A stretch of 64,000 nucleotides of DNA from JASJAR01 sp039198225 (GCA_039198225.1 JBCCTQ010000005.1:87834-151833), one strand, 5' to 3'; shown: positions 50,265 through 59,581, numbered from the stretch's first letter. The notes: generated from the sequence alone by a model not told the origin. Numbers and translations are program-made.

Positions 50265-51314
50265 ATGGCAAAGTCCCCAGCCAATACGGCAACCCAGGAG
50301 GATCAGACCAACGCGGATGCCAGACGCGCAGCAGGGGAATTCGTTCGCGGGGTGAGCGGGTTTCGCCAAAAGATCGGCGATCAGAATTTTCCGCCGGAGC
50401 CGGGACGCTATCATCTTTTTGTGGCACTGAATTGCCCTTGGTGCCACCGGGTCGTTGTCGCTCGAAACCTGCTCGGCCTTGCAGACAGCATCTCGATGGA
50501 TGTGGCTTTTCCAAATCGAACCGGGGATGACGACCTCGAAGGTCCAAATCTCTGGGAGTTCAACCCAGATCGCATTGCCAGCCTCACAGAAGCTCCCCTA
50601 CCGGAATGCACTTTCGATACAGCGACCGGAAGCTCTGCTCGACTGGCTAAAGAGATCTACCGTGCGGAGAATTCTGAAGAACAGTCTCTTCCTATTTTGT
50701 ACGACAAATCAGCGCGCCGCATTGTGAATAACGAGAGTGCGGAAATCCTCCGCATGTTTGATCAGCATGCCGTTGGGCTCGGCAGCCAACTCGATGATGA
50801 ATCCCGGCCAAGGCTCTATCCGAATGAGCCGACGCAACGCGCAGCGCTAAAGGAATTGAACGAACGGATTTATGTCACCATCAATAATGGTGCCTATAAG
50901 GCGGGGGTCTCTTCCGACCAATCTGTTTACGCGGGCGCTTTCCACGCATATTTCAAATCCTTGAATTGGCTCGAAGACAGTCTTTCGGATGGGCGACTGT
51001 ATCTCTGTGGCGAGAACTTTACCGAAGCTGATCTTCGTCTCTTTCCGACGCTCTATCGTCACGATCCGGTCTATTACCTTCGAATGAAGCTGAATGGAGC
51101 GAAGATCTTTCACTATCCGAACCTCTGGCAGTGGCTGTGCCGCGTCTACAATTTGGAGGGTGTTGCCGAGGGGAGTTCACTCATTCACTGTCGGCAAGGA
51201 TATTTTGGCCGGTCCTGGAACGGTGTCGTCCCACTTGGTCCTTTAAAGCCAATGACCTATCCTGAGGCGTATCTTCACCCAGAATTGGCAGAGACCCGTT
51301 ATTTGGCTTTATAA
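50265..51314 (+). CDS. Glutathionyl-hydroquinone reductase (Xi-class glutathione transferase)
   Basis: A 349-residue thioredoxin-fold protein of the YqjG/ECM4/PcpF class, which reduces glutathionyl-hydroquinones. The active-site loop is LNCPWCHRV with the nucleophile at Cys57; many family members have CPWAHR, so the second cysteine (Cys60) is a variation. Downstream are NESAEILRMFD for glutathione binding, LYPNEP, INNGAYKAGVS, GENFTEADLRLFPTLYRHDPVYYLRMK and the closing YFGRSWN and YPEAYLHPEL. The ATG lies shortly after GGCCCG without a strong ribosome binding site. Confidence 0.9.
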   Translation: MAKSPANTATQEDQTNADARRAAGEFVRGVSGFRQKIGDQNFPPEPGRYHLFVALNCPWCHRVVVARNLLGLADSISMDVAFPNRTGDDDLEGPNLWEFNPDRIASLTEAPLPECTFDTATGSSARLAKEIYRAENSEEQSLPILYDKSARRIVNNESAEILRMFDQHAVGLGSQLDDESRPRLYPNEPTQRAALKELNERIYVTINNGAYKAGVSSDQSVYAGAFHAYFKSLNWLEDSLSDGRLYLCGENFTEADLRLFPTLYRHDPVYYLRMKLNGAKIFHYPNLWQWLCRVYNLEGVAEGSSLIHCRQGYFGRSWNGVVPLGPLKPMTYPEAYLHPELAETRYLAL

Positions 51315-51343
51315 AGAAACCCAGATGAAACCGGCAAGTCAAT

Positions 51344-52366
51344 GTGACCGTCGAGATGGATGAAACTCGAGCAGAGCCAAATGTCCTCCGGGCATCTAGC
51401 CTTTCCGTCGCTCCTATGATGGATTGGACAGATCGCCATTGCCGCTACTTTCATCGTCAATTCTCACGAAGGACGTTGCTCTATACCGAAATGGTCACAG
51501 CGCCAGCCCTGGTCCGGGGTGGAGCCCGACATCTTTTGGCGTTCGATCCCGAAGAGCATCCGGTCGCGTGCCAATTGGGTGGTTCGGACCCAGCTGAGTT
51601 GGCTGAAGCCGCAGCCATAGTGGCTGAGGCGGGATACCAAGAGGTCAATCTCAATGTCGGGTGCCCTTCCGACCGGGTCCAATCCGGCGCGTTTGGGGCT
51701 GTTTTGATGGAGCGTCCGGAGATAGTGGCGGCTTTAGTCCAAGCAATGAGTGCCGCGCAATCACTCCCGGTGACGGTAAAGTGTCGGATCGGCGTTGACG
51801 ATCAGGATCCGCGCGACGTTCTCCCCGACTTCATCCAACGGATTGCCGACGCTGGCGTGACGCGCGTGGCGATCCATGCCCGGAAGGCTTGGCTCAAAGG
51901 GCTCAGCCCGAAGGAAAACCGCGATATCCCGCCCCTCGACTATCCCTTGGTGCTGGAGATGAAGGAGCGCTTTCCGGATCTTCATGTTTCGGTCAATGGC
52001 GGGATTGCGTCCTTGGACGAGGCCCAGGGTTTCCTCGACCAGGGGCTTGACGGGGTGATGGTCGGCCGGGCGGCCTATCACGATCCGGCCGCCCTTCTTG
52101 GCCCGGCGGATCAAAGGATTTTCGGCGCCACAACCGCGCAGAAGAGCAGGCTCGAAATTGTCGACGCCATGCGGCCCTATATTGCCCAGCATCTTGAAGG
52201 GGGCGGGCGTCTTCACGCCGTAACGCGCCACATGCTCAGTCTCTTTTCGGGTCAGCCAGGCGCCAGAGCCTGGCGGCGCATCCTGTCGGAGGAAGGCGGG
52301 CGCCCAGGAGCAGGGCTCGATTGTCTCGACCGCGCCTTGGAGACGATGCACGTGCGCGCCGCCTAA
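51344..52366 (+). CDS. dusA: tRNA-dihydrouridine synthase A
   Basis: A 340-residue FMN enzyme that reduces uridine 20/20a in tRNA. DusA features are SVAPMMDWTDRHCRYFHRQ, LYTEMVTAPAL, the catalytic Cys107 in NLNVGCPSDRVQSGAFGAVLM, VKCRIGVDD, HARKAWLKGLSPKENRDIPPL and VNGGI with VMVGRAAYHDP. Two starts are possible, GTG at 51344 and ATG at 51356; neither has a strong ribosome binding site, and the conserved core starts at residue 20, so both would give an active enzyme. Confidence 0.93.
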   Translation: MTVEMDETRAEPNVLRASSLSVAPMMDWTDRHCRYFHRQFSRRTLLYTEMVTAPALVRGGARHLLAFDPEEHPVACQLGGSDPAELAEAAAIVAEAGYQEVNLNVGCPSDRVQSGAFGAVLMERPEIVAALVQAMSAAQSLPVTVKCRIGVDDQDPRDVLPDFIQRIADAGVTRVAIHARKAWLKGLSPKENRDIPPLDYPLVLEMKERFPDLHVSVNGGIASLDEAQGFLDQGLDGVMVGRAAYHDPAALLGPADQRIFGATTAQKSRLEIVDAMRPYIAQHLEGGGRLHAVTRHMLSLFSGQPGARAWRRILSEEGGRPGAGLDCLDRALETMHVRAA

Positions 52367-52396
52367 ATCCCTTTGAAATCACATGATTTATGTTAG

Positions 52397-52411
52397 CGTT
52401 ACGTTGTAACG
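52397..52411. promoter_or_regulatory. Inverted repeat cgttac-gtt-gtaacg upstream of the VPxPA protein gene
   Basis: Exact 6-bp arms around GTT, 21 bases upstream of the ATG at 52433, with outer bases extending the symmetry after one mismatch. It is placed where a regulator would overlap the promoter. No regulator can be named. Confidence 0.45.
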
Positions 52412-52432
52412 TTATTTTCAGTGAGTTCAGCC

Positions 52433-53083
52433 ATGTTTAAAACTTCTCTACCAACACTTTCTGCCGCTTTATTTGCTGGGCTTTTTGCCAGCTCATCCGA
52501 CGCCGCGGTCGTCACTTACCTCTACACTGGCGAGCCGTTGGACCAATCCGATCCGACCCTCGCCGAAGCGCCAGGAAGCGGTGCGGATGACTTCCTCGGC
52601 GGGAGTTATGTTATCCAGTTCTCGCTTGATGAGAGCATCCTCGGCCAATCCTATCGCAACCTCAACTTTTCGATTGTGAGCAGTGCCTTCGCCGCGGATG
52701 TGGGCCCGGTCAGCTCGATCGTGGCCTGGTTTGCCTCCGGGCCCGGACCCGGGGGCGGGTTTGCGCCTTCTGTGCCGGATGACTTCATTCAAACGGCCGT
52801 CAGTTTCTCGACCGATGCGTCGGGCAATATCTTTGACTATGACATCGACTTTGCGGCGGGACCGCCCGATGGGCGCATCACCACGTCGGGTGACAGCATC
52901 AGTTTCGGGGCGGATCCGTTCGTCACGGTGTTCAACGACGACCCTGGAACCTGGCAGATCGTCTCGGTCATTGGCACGCCTTTACCGACCACCGTGATCC
53001 CGGTCCCTGCCACGGGGCTCTTGGCCCTCGGTGCGCTCGGGCTTCTCGGCGGTCTTGGTGCGGCCCGCCGCCGAATGGCCTAA
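52433..53083 (+). CDS. Exported protein with VPxPA-CTERM sorting signal
   Basis: A 216-residue protein with a signal peptide (about 1-24, near SSSDAA), a beta-rich body with no cysteine (VTYLYTGEPLDQ, SYVIQFSLDESILGQSYRNLNFSI) and a C-terminal sorting signal of VPVPATG, a hydrophobic helix (LLALGALGLLGGLG) and a basic end (AARRRMA). This is the VPLPA-CTERM/PEP-CTERM type that is processed by an exosortase in Rhodobacterales. The upstream GTG at 52421 is a less likely start. Such proteins are usually surface or matrix components; no exosortase is in the window. A terminator follows closely. Confidence 0.83.
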   Translation: MFKTSLPTLSAALFAGLFASSSDAAVVTYLYTGEPLDQSDPTLAEAPGSGADDFLGGSYVIQFSLDESILGQSYRNLNFSIVSSAFAADVGPVSSIVAWFASGPGPGGGFAPSVPDDFIQTAVSFSTDASGNIFDYDIDFAAGPPDGRITTSGDSISFGADPFVTVFNDDPGTWQIVSVIGTPLPTTVIPVPATGLLALGALGLLGGLGAARRRMA

Positions 53084-53101
53084 CGGACTTAAAACACAAG
53101 A

Positions 53102-53130
53102 AAGACCCGGGCCGTTTTGCTCGGGTTTTT
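53102..53130 (+). terminator. Rho-independent terminator
   Basis: Stem acccg (53105-53109) and cgggt (53122-53126), with flanking A-T pairs, and a run of five T (53126-53130) directly after. It lies 20 bases beyond the stop of the VPxPA gene and is the best canonical terminator in the window. Confidence 0.8.
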
Positions 53131-53330
53131 CTGCGCGGTGCGTCCTCTGGTTATGATGGGACTTGACCACCGCCCGGCGCATCATGGTAGCCTGTCAACT
53201 AAAGCGCGCACCGATCTGTCATGTTGAGTTGACATGTCTTCGCCAGCAAACCCGCAAACGATTGACGTCTCCGAACGTGGGGTCCGGCCTTATTGCGTTG
53301 GGGTCCAGGGGCGGGGCCGGGAAGGTGAAG

Positions 53331-53816
53331 ATGAACATTCTCTACGGTTCGGTGACTGGCACAGCCGAATATCTCGCCCGCGACGCAGCTCGGCTCGCAA
53401 AGGAGCGCGGCCACCATGTACGATTGGCTGAGCTTGACGACATCACGATGGACGATCTTGCCGACATGGAGGACGTCCTTGTCTTCATTGCAACCTATGG
53501 CGAAGGCGAAATGCCCGTGAACGCCGAGACATTTTGGGATGAAATTTCGTCCTATGATGCGCCGGACATGGCCGGTGTCAGTTTTGGCGTCCTGGGTCTT
53601 GGCGACACCGCCTACGATCTCTTCTGCGAAGCCGCAAAGGAGATCGATGCGCGGTTCGAAGAATTGGGGGCCACGCGGCGCGTGGACAGGATCGATTGCG
53701 ACCTCGATTATGAACGCCCGGCCGCTGCGTGGATCGATCGTGCCATCCCCATGGCCAACGGCGAGGCCGCGATCCCGCGGGAAGACACGGCACCGGCGAT
53801 GCTTTTGAAAGCGTAA
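53331..53816 (+). CDS. Flavodoxin-domain protein
   Basis: A 161-residue flavodoxin-like protein. The FMN phosphate loop is YGSVTGTAEYLA (usually T/S-x-T-G-x-T), followed by IATYGEGEMPVNAETFWD and GVLGLGDTAYDLFCEAAKEID for the two ring-binding loops. This combination is like the FMN domain of sulfite reductase or cytochrome P450 reductase more than short-chain flavodoxins. AAGGTG is three to four bases before the ATG at 53331; upstream in-frame codons are not conserved-looking. It is followed by betB after a hairpin, probably as separate units. Confidence 0.88.
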   Translation: MNILYGSVTGTAEYLARDAARLAKERGHHVRLAELDDITMDDLADMEDVLVFIATYGEGEMPVNAETFWDEISSYDAPDMAGVSFGVLGLGDTAYDLFCEAAKEIDARFEELGATRRVDRIDCDLDYERPAAAWIDRAIPMANGEAAIPREDTAPAMLLKA

Positions 53817-53825
53817 GGGGCGAGA

Positions 53826-53861
53826 GAGCCCGCGGCGGGGCTTGACCCGGAGGCCGGGCTC
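53826..53861. terminator. Hairpin between flavodoxin and betB genes
   Basis: Arms gagcccg (53826-53832) and cgggctc (53855-53861) are exact complements with a 22-nt GC-rich loop. No T-run. It may be a weak terminator or a transcript 3'-end stabiliser. Confidence 0.4.
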
Positions 53862-53891
53862 GAAGACGGGTAGGTCATGGAAGGACGCACC

Positions 53892-55352
53892 GTGACCCAA
53901 ACCCCGCTGCAACCCAAAGCAAGCCATTTTGTTGACGGAGACTACGCCGAGGACCCGGGAGGTTTGCCGTTCAACGTCGTCTATCCCGCCACGGGCGAGA
54001 GGATCGCAACGCTAAACGGCGCCACGCCGGATCTTATCCTGCGCACCGTTGGCGCGGCACGGGCCGCCCAAAGGGAATGGGCGGCTTGGCCCGGTGCCGA
54101 ACGCGGCCGCATCCTTCGCCGTGCCGCCGATCTGATCCGGTCGCGAAACCGGAAGCTGTCGGAGCTTGAAACCTACGACACCGGAAAGCCCCTCCAGGAA
54201 ACGCTCGTGGCCGATGCAACCTCCGGGGCCGATGCACTGGAGTACTTTGGCGGGCTCGTCGGATCGCTGACCGGAGAGCACATCCCGCTTGGGCAAGACT
54301 GGGCCTATACCCGCCGCGAGCCCTTGGGTCTTTGCGTTGGGATTGGCGCCTGGAACTATCCCACCCAGATTGCCTGCTGGAAAGCTGCACCTGCGCTTGC
54401 CTGCGGGAATGCAATGATCTTCAAGCCTTCGGAGGTGACGCCGCTTTCCGCGCTCAAGATCGCAGAGATCCTCGTCGAAGCGGGTCTCCCGCCGGGGCTC
54501 TTCAACGTTCTGCAAGGGGCGGGAGATGTGGGAGCCGCCCTCGTCAGCCACCCGGACGTCGACAAGGTTTCCCTTACTGGATCTGTCCCCACCGGCGAAA
54601 AGGTCTATGCCGCCGCCGCCCAATCGATCAAATCCGTGACGATGGAACTTGGGGGGAAGTCGCCGCTGATCATCTTCGCCGATGCCGATCTCGACGACGC
54701 GGTTGGCGGGGCGATCCTCGCCAATTTTTACTCGTCGGGTCAGGTATGTTCGAACGGCACGCGAGTCTTTGTCGAGCGCGGTACGAAGGAGGCCTTCCTG
54801 TCACGGCTTATCGAGCGCCTGGAGGGGCTCAAATTGGGCGATCCGCTGGACGAAGGCACGAATTTCGGCCCGCTCGTGAGCGCGGCTCAACTGGAAATAG
54901 TTCTCAGCTATATCGAGAAAGGAAAGTACGAGGGTGCCCGCTTGCTGACCGGCGGCACCCGGCTTGATCGTCCGGGTTTTTGGATTTCCCCGGCGGTTTT
55001 CGACGGTGTCACCGACGACATGGTCATCGCACGGGAAGAGATCTTTGGCCCTGTCATGGCTTTCATGGAGTTCGAGACCGAAGACGAGGTGATCGCACGA
55101 GCCAACGCAACGTCTTTTGGTCTTTCGGCAGGCGTTTTTACCCGCGATCTAGCCCGCGCCCACCGAGTCGTCGCGGCAATGGATGCCGGGACCTGCTTTA
55201 TCAACTCCTACAATGACGCCCCGGTCGAAGTGCCTTTCGGAGGGACGAAACGGTCCGGAGTGGGCCGCGAGAATTCAAAGGCCGCCATCGAGCATTACAG
55301 TCAACTCAAGTCGGTCTTTGTTCGGATGGGAAAGGTCGACGCGCCCTATTAA
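53892..55352 (+). CDS. betB: Betaine aldehyde dehydrogenase
   Basis: An aldehyde dehydrogenase of 486 residues from the GTG at 53892 (AAGGA six bases upstream); an ATG at 53877 would add five residues. It oxidises betaine aldehyde to the osmoprotectant glycine betaine. BetB features are ASHFVDGDYAED, YPATGERIA, GAWNYPTQIACWKAAPALACGNAMIFKPSE, the NAD/catalytic glutamate in MELGGKSPLIIF, the catalytic cysteine in SSGQVCSNGTRVF and EEIFGPVMAFMEF. No betA, betI or choline transporter is adjacent, so it is solitary here. The stop overlaps the stop of the convergent hydrolase gene. Confidence 0.9.
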   Translation: MTQTPLQPKASHFVDGDYAEDPGGLPFNVVYPATGERIATLNGATPDLILRTVGAARAAQREWAAWPGAERGRILRRAADLIRSRNRKLSELETYDTGKPLQETLVADATSGADALEYFGGLVGSLTGEHIPLGQDWAYTRREPLGLCVGIGAWNYPTQIACWKAAPALACGNAMIFKPSEVTPLSALKIAEILVEAGLPPGLFNVLQGAGDVGAALVSHPDVDKVSLTGSVPTGEKVYAAAAQSIKSVTMELGGKSPLIIFADADLDDAVGGAILANFYSSGQVCSNGTRVFVERGTKEAFLSRLIERLEGLKLGDPLDEGTNFGPLVSAAQLEIVLSYIEKGKYEGARLLTGGTRLDRPGFWISPAVFDGVTDDMVIAREEIFGPVMAFMEFETEDEVIARANATSFGLSAGVFTRDLARAHRVVAAMDAGTCFINSYNDAPVEVPFGGTKRSGVGRENSKAAIEHYSQLKSVFVRMGKVDAPY

Positions 55353-56566
55353 GCCATAGCTTCAAGTTCGGTCGTCACCTTCGCACCTTTCTCGAGTGTT
55401 TTATGCACGGGGCAAGCGTCGGCGATTTCCAGGAGACGCTGCCGCTGGGCGCCGTCGAGGTCTCCTTCAAGCCTGATGATCCGGTGAAACCTGTCGATCC
55501 GCAATTCGGTTGCGGTTTCAGCGTCTTGGGCGTGGACCTTGTCATGGGTGACGTCGACTGCGATCCCGTCGAGTGGCCAGCCTTTACGGCGTGCATACAT
55601 GCGAACGGTCATGGAGGTGCAGGCGCCGAGGGCGGCGGAGAGGAAACCATAGGGCGACATGCCTTGGTCGGTGCCGCCATAAGAGCGCGGCTCGTCGGCC
55701 AGGACATGGTGGCGCGGACCGCCCATCACATCTTGGAGAAACCCGGCCGGATCAGCCTCTCTTACCCGTACGATACCTTCGGGCGCCCCGGGTGGCGGGG
55801 CAGGGGGCTTGAGGTCGAGATAGCGCGTCGCCCAAGCCGCGATGACCTCCGCGGCATATTCGGCATCCTCTGCACGCCCAATCAAATGGTCCGAATTGTC
55901 AAGGGTGACAAAGCTCTTAGGATGGCGGGCGGCACGGAAGATCTCGGTGGCGTTTTCGATACCGACCACGTCGTCCAAGGGGGCGTGCATCACGAGGAGC
56001 GCTGTCTTTAGGCTTCGGATTACGGGGCCAAGGCGCTGCGCCGCCACGTCCTCTACAAAGTCGCGCCCCACCGTGAAGGGACGCCCCCCGAGTTTCACTT
56101 CGGCGTGGCCTTCGGCTGAGATCGTCTCGAGAGCGTCAGCAAAATTGTGGGTCACGTGGCCGGGATCAAAGGGCGCGCCGAGGGTTACAACGGCCTTGGC
56201 GCTCGGGATCTCCGGTGCCGCCCGAAGGATCGCTGCACCGCCGAGCGAATGGCCGATTAAAAGGCTCGGGGCGAGGCCCTGCGCGGCCAGATTGTCGGCA
56301 GCGAGTGTCAGATCATCGACATTGGTCGTGAACGTCGTGTTGGCAAATTCGCCTTCTGAATGGCCAAGCCCCGTAAAGTCAAAACGGAGAACGGCGATCC
56401 CCATGGCCGCCAGGCGCCCGGCGATCCGCCGCGCGGCGGGGATGTCCTTTGAGCATGTAAAGCAATGGGCGAAGAGGGCGGTTGCAAGGATTGGCCCATC
56501 CGGCCGGTCGAGCCGCGCGGCCAGGGCGCCGCCATGGCCAGCGAAAGTGAAGCGTTCGATCGGCAT
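55349..56566 (-). CDS. Fusion of alpha/beta hydrolase and OsmC-family protein
   Basis: A 405-residue two-domain protein. Residues about 1-255 are an alpha/beta hydrolase (FAHCFTCSKDIPAARRIAGRLAAMGIAVLRFDFTGLG, nucleophile Ser in LIGHSLGGAAIL, late DNSDHLIG histidine). Residues about 270-405 are an OsmC domain with GACTSMTVRMYARRKGW and DACPVHKTLEKG, giving the two redox cysteines that reduce organic hydroperoxides. AAGGAG nine bases upstream supports the ATG at 56566. This fusion occurs widely in proteobacteria; the hydrolase substrate is not known. Fused activity suggests hydrolysis of an ester or lipid peroxide followed by reduction. Confidence 0.9.
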   Translation of the reverse strand: MPIERFTFAGHGGALAARLDRPDGPILATALFAHCFTCSKDIPAARRIAGRLAAMGIAVLRFDFTGLGHSEGEFANTTFTTNVDDLTLAADNLAAQGLAPSLLIGHSLGGAAILRAAPEIPSAKAVVTLGAPFDPGHVTHNFADALETISAEGHAEVKLGGRPFTVGRDFVEDVAAQRLGPVIRSLKTALLVMHAPLDDVVGIENATEIFRAARHPKSFVTLDNSDHLIGRAEDAEYAAEVIAAWATRYLDLKPPAPPPGAPEGIVRVREADPAGFLQDVMGGPRHHVLADEPRSYGGTDQGMSPYGFLSAALGACTSMTVRMYARRKGWPLDGIAVDVTHDKVHAQDAETATELRIDRFHRIIRLEGDLDGAQRQRLLEIADACPVHKTLEKGAKVTTELEAMA

Positions 56567-56903
56567 TGACTGATAGCTCCTTCGGGACGTCGCTTGCCAG
56601 CGCGACCCTGGTCGCCGGCAAGCCACGGCGCAACAGGTGTAACGGCAAGGTGAGAGAAGATGAGAATCCGTGCGGCAGATGGCCCGGTCGGAATTTGCGT
56701 ATTTGTGAAGAGATGAAGGGGATGCCCCTTTGAGAGAGCATCCCCCGGATCCGAACGGCACCGCCGCCTTCACCTCTTACGGCCATCGGGTCGCCACCCT
56801 GTACCGCCAAGCCAGGCAAGCAAATTTTGGTTAAAGGCGGATTAAGGCCTTCATCTCTTCAAAAATACGCGATCCTGTCGTGGCCCCCCTGTGCGCCGTC
56901 GGT
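56567..56903. other. 337-base intergenic region with a hairpin
   Basis: No gene is supported. It includes an 8-bp perfect hairpin, ggggatgc (56718-56725) and gcatcccc (56738-56745) with a 12-nt loop, that overlaps a smaller stem aagggg-atg-cccctt. It lies upstream of the hydrolase-OsmC gene and downstream of the small membrane gene at 56904, both leftward, so it may be a termination site for the latter or a 5' leader structure of the former. Confidence 0.4.
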
Positions 56904-57296
56904 CTAGAGCGCACCGAGGATCGACTGGCCAAGCTCCGTCATCGCAAGCGCTGTCGCCGTGCCGGTCAAAGCAATCGCATGGGAGGTTGTGCGGATATTT
57001 TCACCACTGAGTATATTGAAAACCAGCATGGCAAGGCCCGCCGGGAAGAAAATCACCATGAGGATGAGGCTCAGGACATATACCGTCAGCCGGGCTGTCA
57101 GGCTTTCCCGTTCCTTTCGTCCGCTGGGGACTATTGGCTCGTCCGAGACGCTGTCGCGGATGAGTTCGATTTTCGGCGCCAATTCGAGCGACTGGCTAAG
57201 GACCCTCGACGGGCGCCGTCGCCGCAGACCGGCCGCCGGTTCGAGATCCGGGAAGGCGACGCTTCTAGAGATAGGAATATGGGTTGCCGTTTCCAT
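56904..57296 (-). CDS. Small membrane protein of unknown function
   Basis: A 130-residue protein with a polar N-terminal 70 residues (SRSVAFPDLEPAAGLRRRRPS, IELIRDSVSDEPIVP) and one or two hydrophobic segments (LTVYVLSLILMVIFFPAGLAMLVFNIL, and a weaker AIALTGTATALAMTE). I do not recognise a family. There is no good ribosome binding site at the ATG, but the codon pattern and membrane segment look like a real gene. It stands alone between the hydrolase and the TRAP operon. Confidence 0.62.
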   Translation of the reverse strand: METATHIPISRSVAFPDLEPAAGLRRRRPSRVLSQSLELAPKIELIRDSVSDEPIVPSGRKERESLTARLTVYVLSLILMVIFFPAGLAMLVFNILSGENIRTTSHAIALTGTATALAMTELGQSILGAL

Positions 57297-57439
57297 GGTT
57301 TGGATCTGTCAAGAGAACCCGTTCGCCGCGTGCCGGAATTGTGGCATGCATGTGACAGCGCCCACGCCGGCCAATTTCCGCTAACTTTTGTCCTGCTTTG
57401 AGAAACACTGGCTCGCATATGTCGAAATTAGATCGAAAC

Positions 57440-59560
57440 CTATGCTAATCCCGGCGATTGACGCCGCCCCATTAGGACATTTGCAACAAGGGTCGCCCCG
57501 ATCGATCCGGCCGCGGCCAATTGAATGGCCGGGGCCAGCGGCCAAATACAAGCACCGCCGGCCACCATCAGAATGACCCTCAACCAGACGGGAATCGGAT
57601 ATTCCAAACAGCCCTGCAGACCCGCGGCGAGACCGTAGATCCCAACAAGGGCAATCCCTGAAATCCAAAGGGCTGTCCCAAGATCGCCCGAGAGGATCGG
57701 CGTATAGGCAAAGAGGAGCGGCACGATATAAAGCCCCTTTGCGAGCTTCCAGGACGCCACACCCGTCGCCATCGGGCTCGATTTGGCGATCGCGGCCGCG
57801 GTGAAGGCCGCCAGAGCCACCGGCGGCGTGACGTTCGAGTCCTGAGAAAGCCAAAAGATAATCATATGGGCCCCCAAAAGCGCCGCGAGCGTCGCCTCGG
57901 GCGGGACGACGAGGTCTCGGATGGGCTGCATAACCTCGAGGGGGAGGCTCGCCACCAGCGCTTCGGCCTCCGCGCGGGGCATCGGCGCTTGGAGAAGGGC
58001 GGCGGCATCCGGCGCCCCGAGCATAACCATCGCCTGAGCGCCAGGATCCAAGGCACCGGCTGCCACAATATCGATCACGACCCGGTCCGCCATCATCCCC
58101 GCGAGGGCAGGGGCCGAGAGCGTGGCGAGAACGATGTAAGCCGCGGTTACCGGCAAACCCATCCCGAGGACAAGCGACGCCAGTGCAATCATCGCGATGG
58201 CGAGGAGGATGTTGCCGCCGGACCAGGCGGCAATCATCAGGCTGAACGTGTTCCCAATGCCAGCCGTCGCAATCACGTTCACCACGATGCCCACTGACAC
58301 CAGGAGAATGGCTGTCATCACCATGGCCCGGGCGCCGTTGGCCATTGCTTCGAAAATTGCCTTCGGTCCCATCGGATTGGCCGAGGCCCATGACGAGACG
58401 ATCACCGCTGCGATGGCAAAAACGGCGGCGTAATTCGGTGTGTATCCCGAGACGAGCATGCCGATCAGTAGGCCGATGGGCAGGATGAAAGGGGCGCCGC
58501 CTGATTTGAGAGCCGACCAGAGCGTCTCGCCGTCCGCTTCCAGGGGCGGGAGGTTTAGCCGCCGCGCCTCGATGCGTACGAAAAAACCAACCGAAGCAAA
58601 GTAAAGAAACGCAGGCAGGATCGCGGCGGCGACGATGGTTTCATAAGGAATGAGCGTGAGGCTCGCCATTACAAATGCGCCCGCGCCCATGATCGGCGGC
58701 ATAAGCTGGCCTCCGGTAGAGGAGGCCGCTTCGACGCCACCCGCAAAGTGCGGTCGGTATCCGGCGCGCCGCATCAAAGGGATCGTGATGACCCCGGTTG
58801 AGGCCGTGTTGGCCACTGCCGAGCCGGAGATCGTGCCAGTCAGCGCCGATGAAATGACCGCAACAAGCCCCGGCCCGCCGGCGACCCGGCCGGCAACGGC
58901 CCGGGCCAGGGCAATGACGAAATCGCCTGCGCCCGAGCGCACCAGGAATGCTCCGAAAATGACGAAGAGAAACACGGTGGTCGAGGAAATACGGGCAATG
59001 TTCCCGAAAAGGCCTTCGTCATTGTAGATCGTGCGCCAGAGCGTGGATTCCCAAGAAAACCCTGGAAACGAAAACACACCTTCGACCCACGACCCCCAGA
59101 CCGCCACATAGGTCAGCGCCAGGATGATCAGGATCGGGATCACCATGCCCGCGACCCGGCGCGTATATTCGGCCGCCATGACGACCAAAAGGATCGCCGC
59201 CGCCCAATCGAGCGGACCGAAAGGCTGGTTCGCCCCGTAAAGACGCGCTTCGTTAAGAATAAACCAGCCGGCAGCCCCCGCTGTCAGTAACCCAAGGAAG
59301 AGATCAAGCCAGAAAAATCCCTGCCCCCGCGCCCAACCGGCAGCCGGGTAGAGGACCGCGGCCATGACCGCAAAACTCGCGAAGTGGAAAACGTTCCGGT
59401 CGAAATCCGAGATCACCGGGACCAGCGCCACGAAAAGATGGACCGCTGACACAAGAAAAGCGAGGAGCGCGAAAGCGCGCGCCCCCCAGCCCGTAAAGCT
59501 GCGGAGATGGGAGCCGCCAACCGGTCCCGTCTCCGCGTCCTCTGCTGTGGCCTCCGCCAT
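57440..59560 (-). CDS. TRAP transporter fused permease (DctQM, TAXI type)
   Basis: A 706-residue membrane protein combining DctQ-like four helices (about 25-185) with a DctM-like 12-helix part, as is usual for TAXI-type TRAP systems. Signature segments are FGAFLVRSGAGDFVIALARAVAGR, SGSAVANTASTGVITIPLMRRAGY, STGGQLMPPIMGAGAFVMA and DSNVTPPVALAAFTAAAIA. There is an extra soluble-looking stretch near residues 515-555 (LGAPDAAALLQAPMPRAEAEALVASL) between helices of the DctM part. It follows the binding-protein gene after 21 bases. The substrate class (often glutamate-like or other organic acids) cannot be read. Confidence 0.92.
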   Translation of the reverse strand: MAEATAEDAETGPVGGSHLRSFTGWGARAFALLAFLVSAVHLFVALVPVISDFDRNVFHFASFAVMAAVLYPAAGWARGQGFFWLDLFLGLLTAGAAGWFILNEARLYGANQPFGPLDWAAAILLVVMAAEYTRRVAGMVIPILIILALTYVAVWGSWVEGVFSFPGFSWESTLWRTIYNDEGLFGNIARISSTTVFLFVIFGAFLVRSGAGDFVIALARAVAGRVAGGPGLVAVISSALTGTISGSAVANTASTGVITIPLMRRAGYRPHFAGGVEAASSTGGQLMPPIMGAGAFVMASLTLIPYETIVAAAILPAFLYFASVGFFVRIEARRLNLPPLEADGETLWSALKSGGAPFILPIGLLIGMLVSGYTPNYAAVFAIAAVIVSSWASANPMGPKAIFEAMANGARAMVMTAILLVSVGIVVNVIATAGIGNTFSLMIAAWSGGNILLAIAMIALASLVLGMGLPVTAAYIVLATLSAPALAGMMADRVVIDIVAAGALDPGAQAMVMLGAPDAAALLQAPMPRAEAEALVASLPLEVMQPIRDLVVPPEATLAALLGAHMIIFWLSQDSNVTPPVALAAFTAAAIAKSSPMATGVASWKLAKGLYIVPLLFAYTPILSGDLGTALWISGIALVGIYGLAAGLQGCLEYPIPVWLRVILMVAGGACIWPLAPAIQLAAAGSIGATLVANVLMGRRQSPGLA

Positions 59561-59581
59561 GATGGGGCGGTTCGCCTTGTT

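Noticed and set aside
53193..53234. tgtcaact / agttgaca inverted repeat, with TTGACA as a -35 box
   Set aside because: The arms are 26 bases apart and no -10 element lies 17 bases after TTGACA, so neither a hairpin nor a promoter is convincing.
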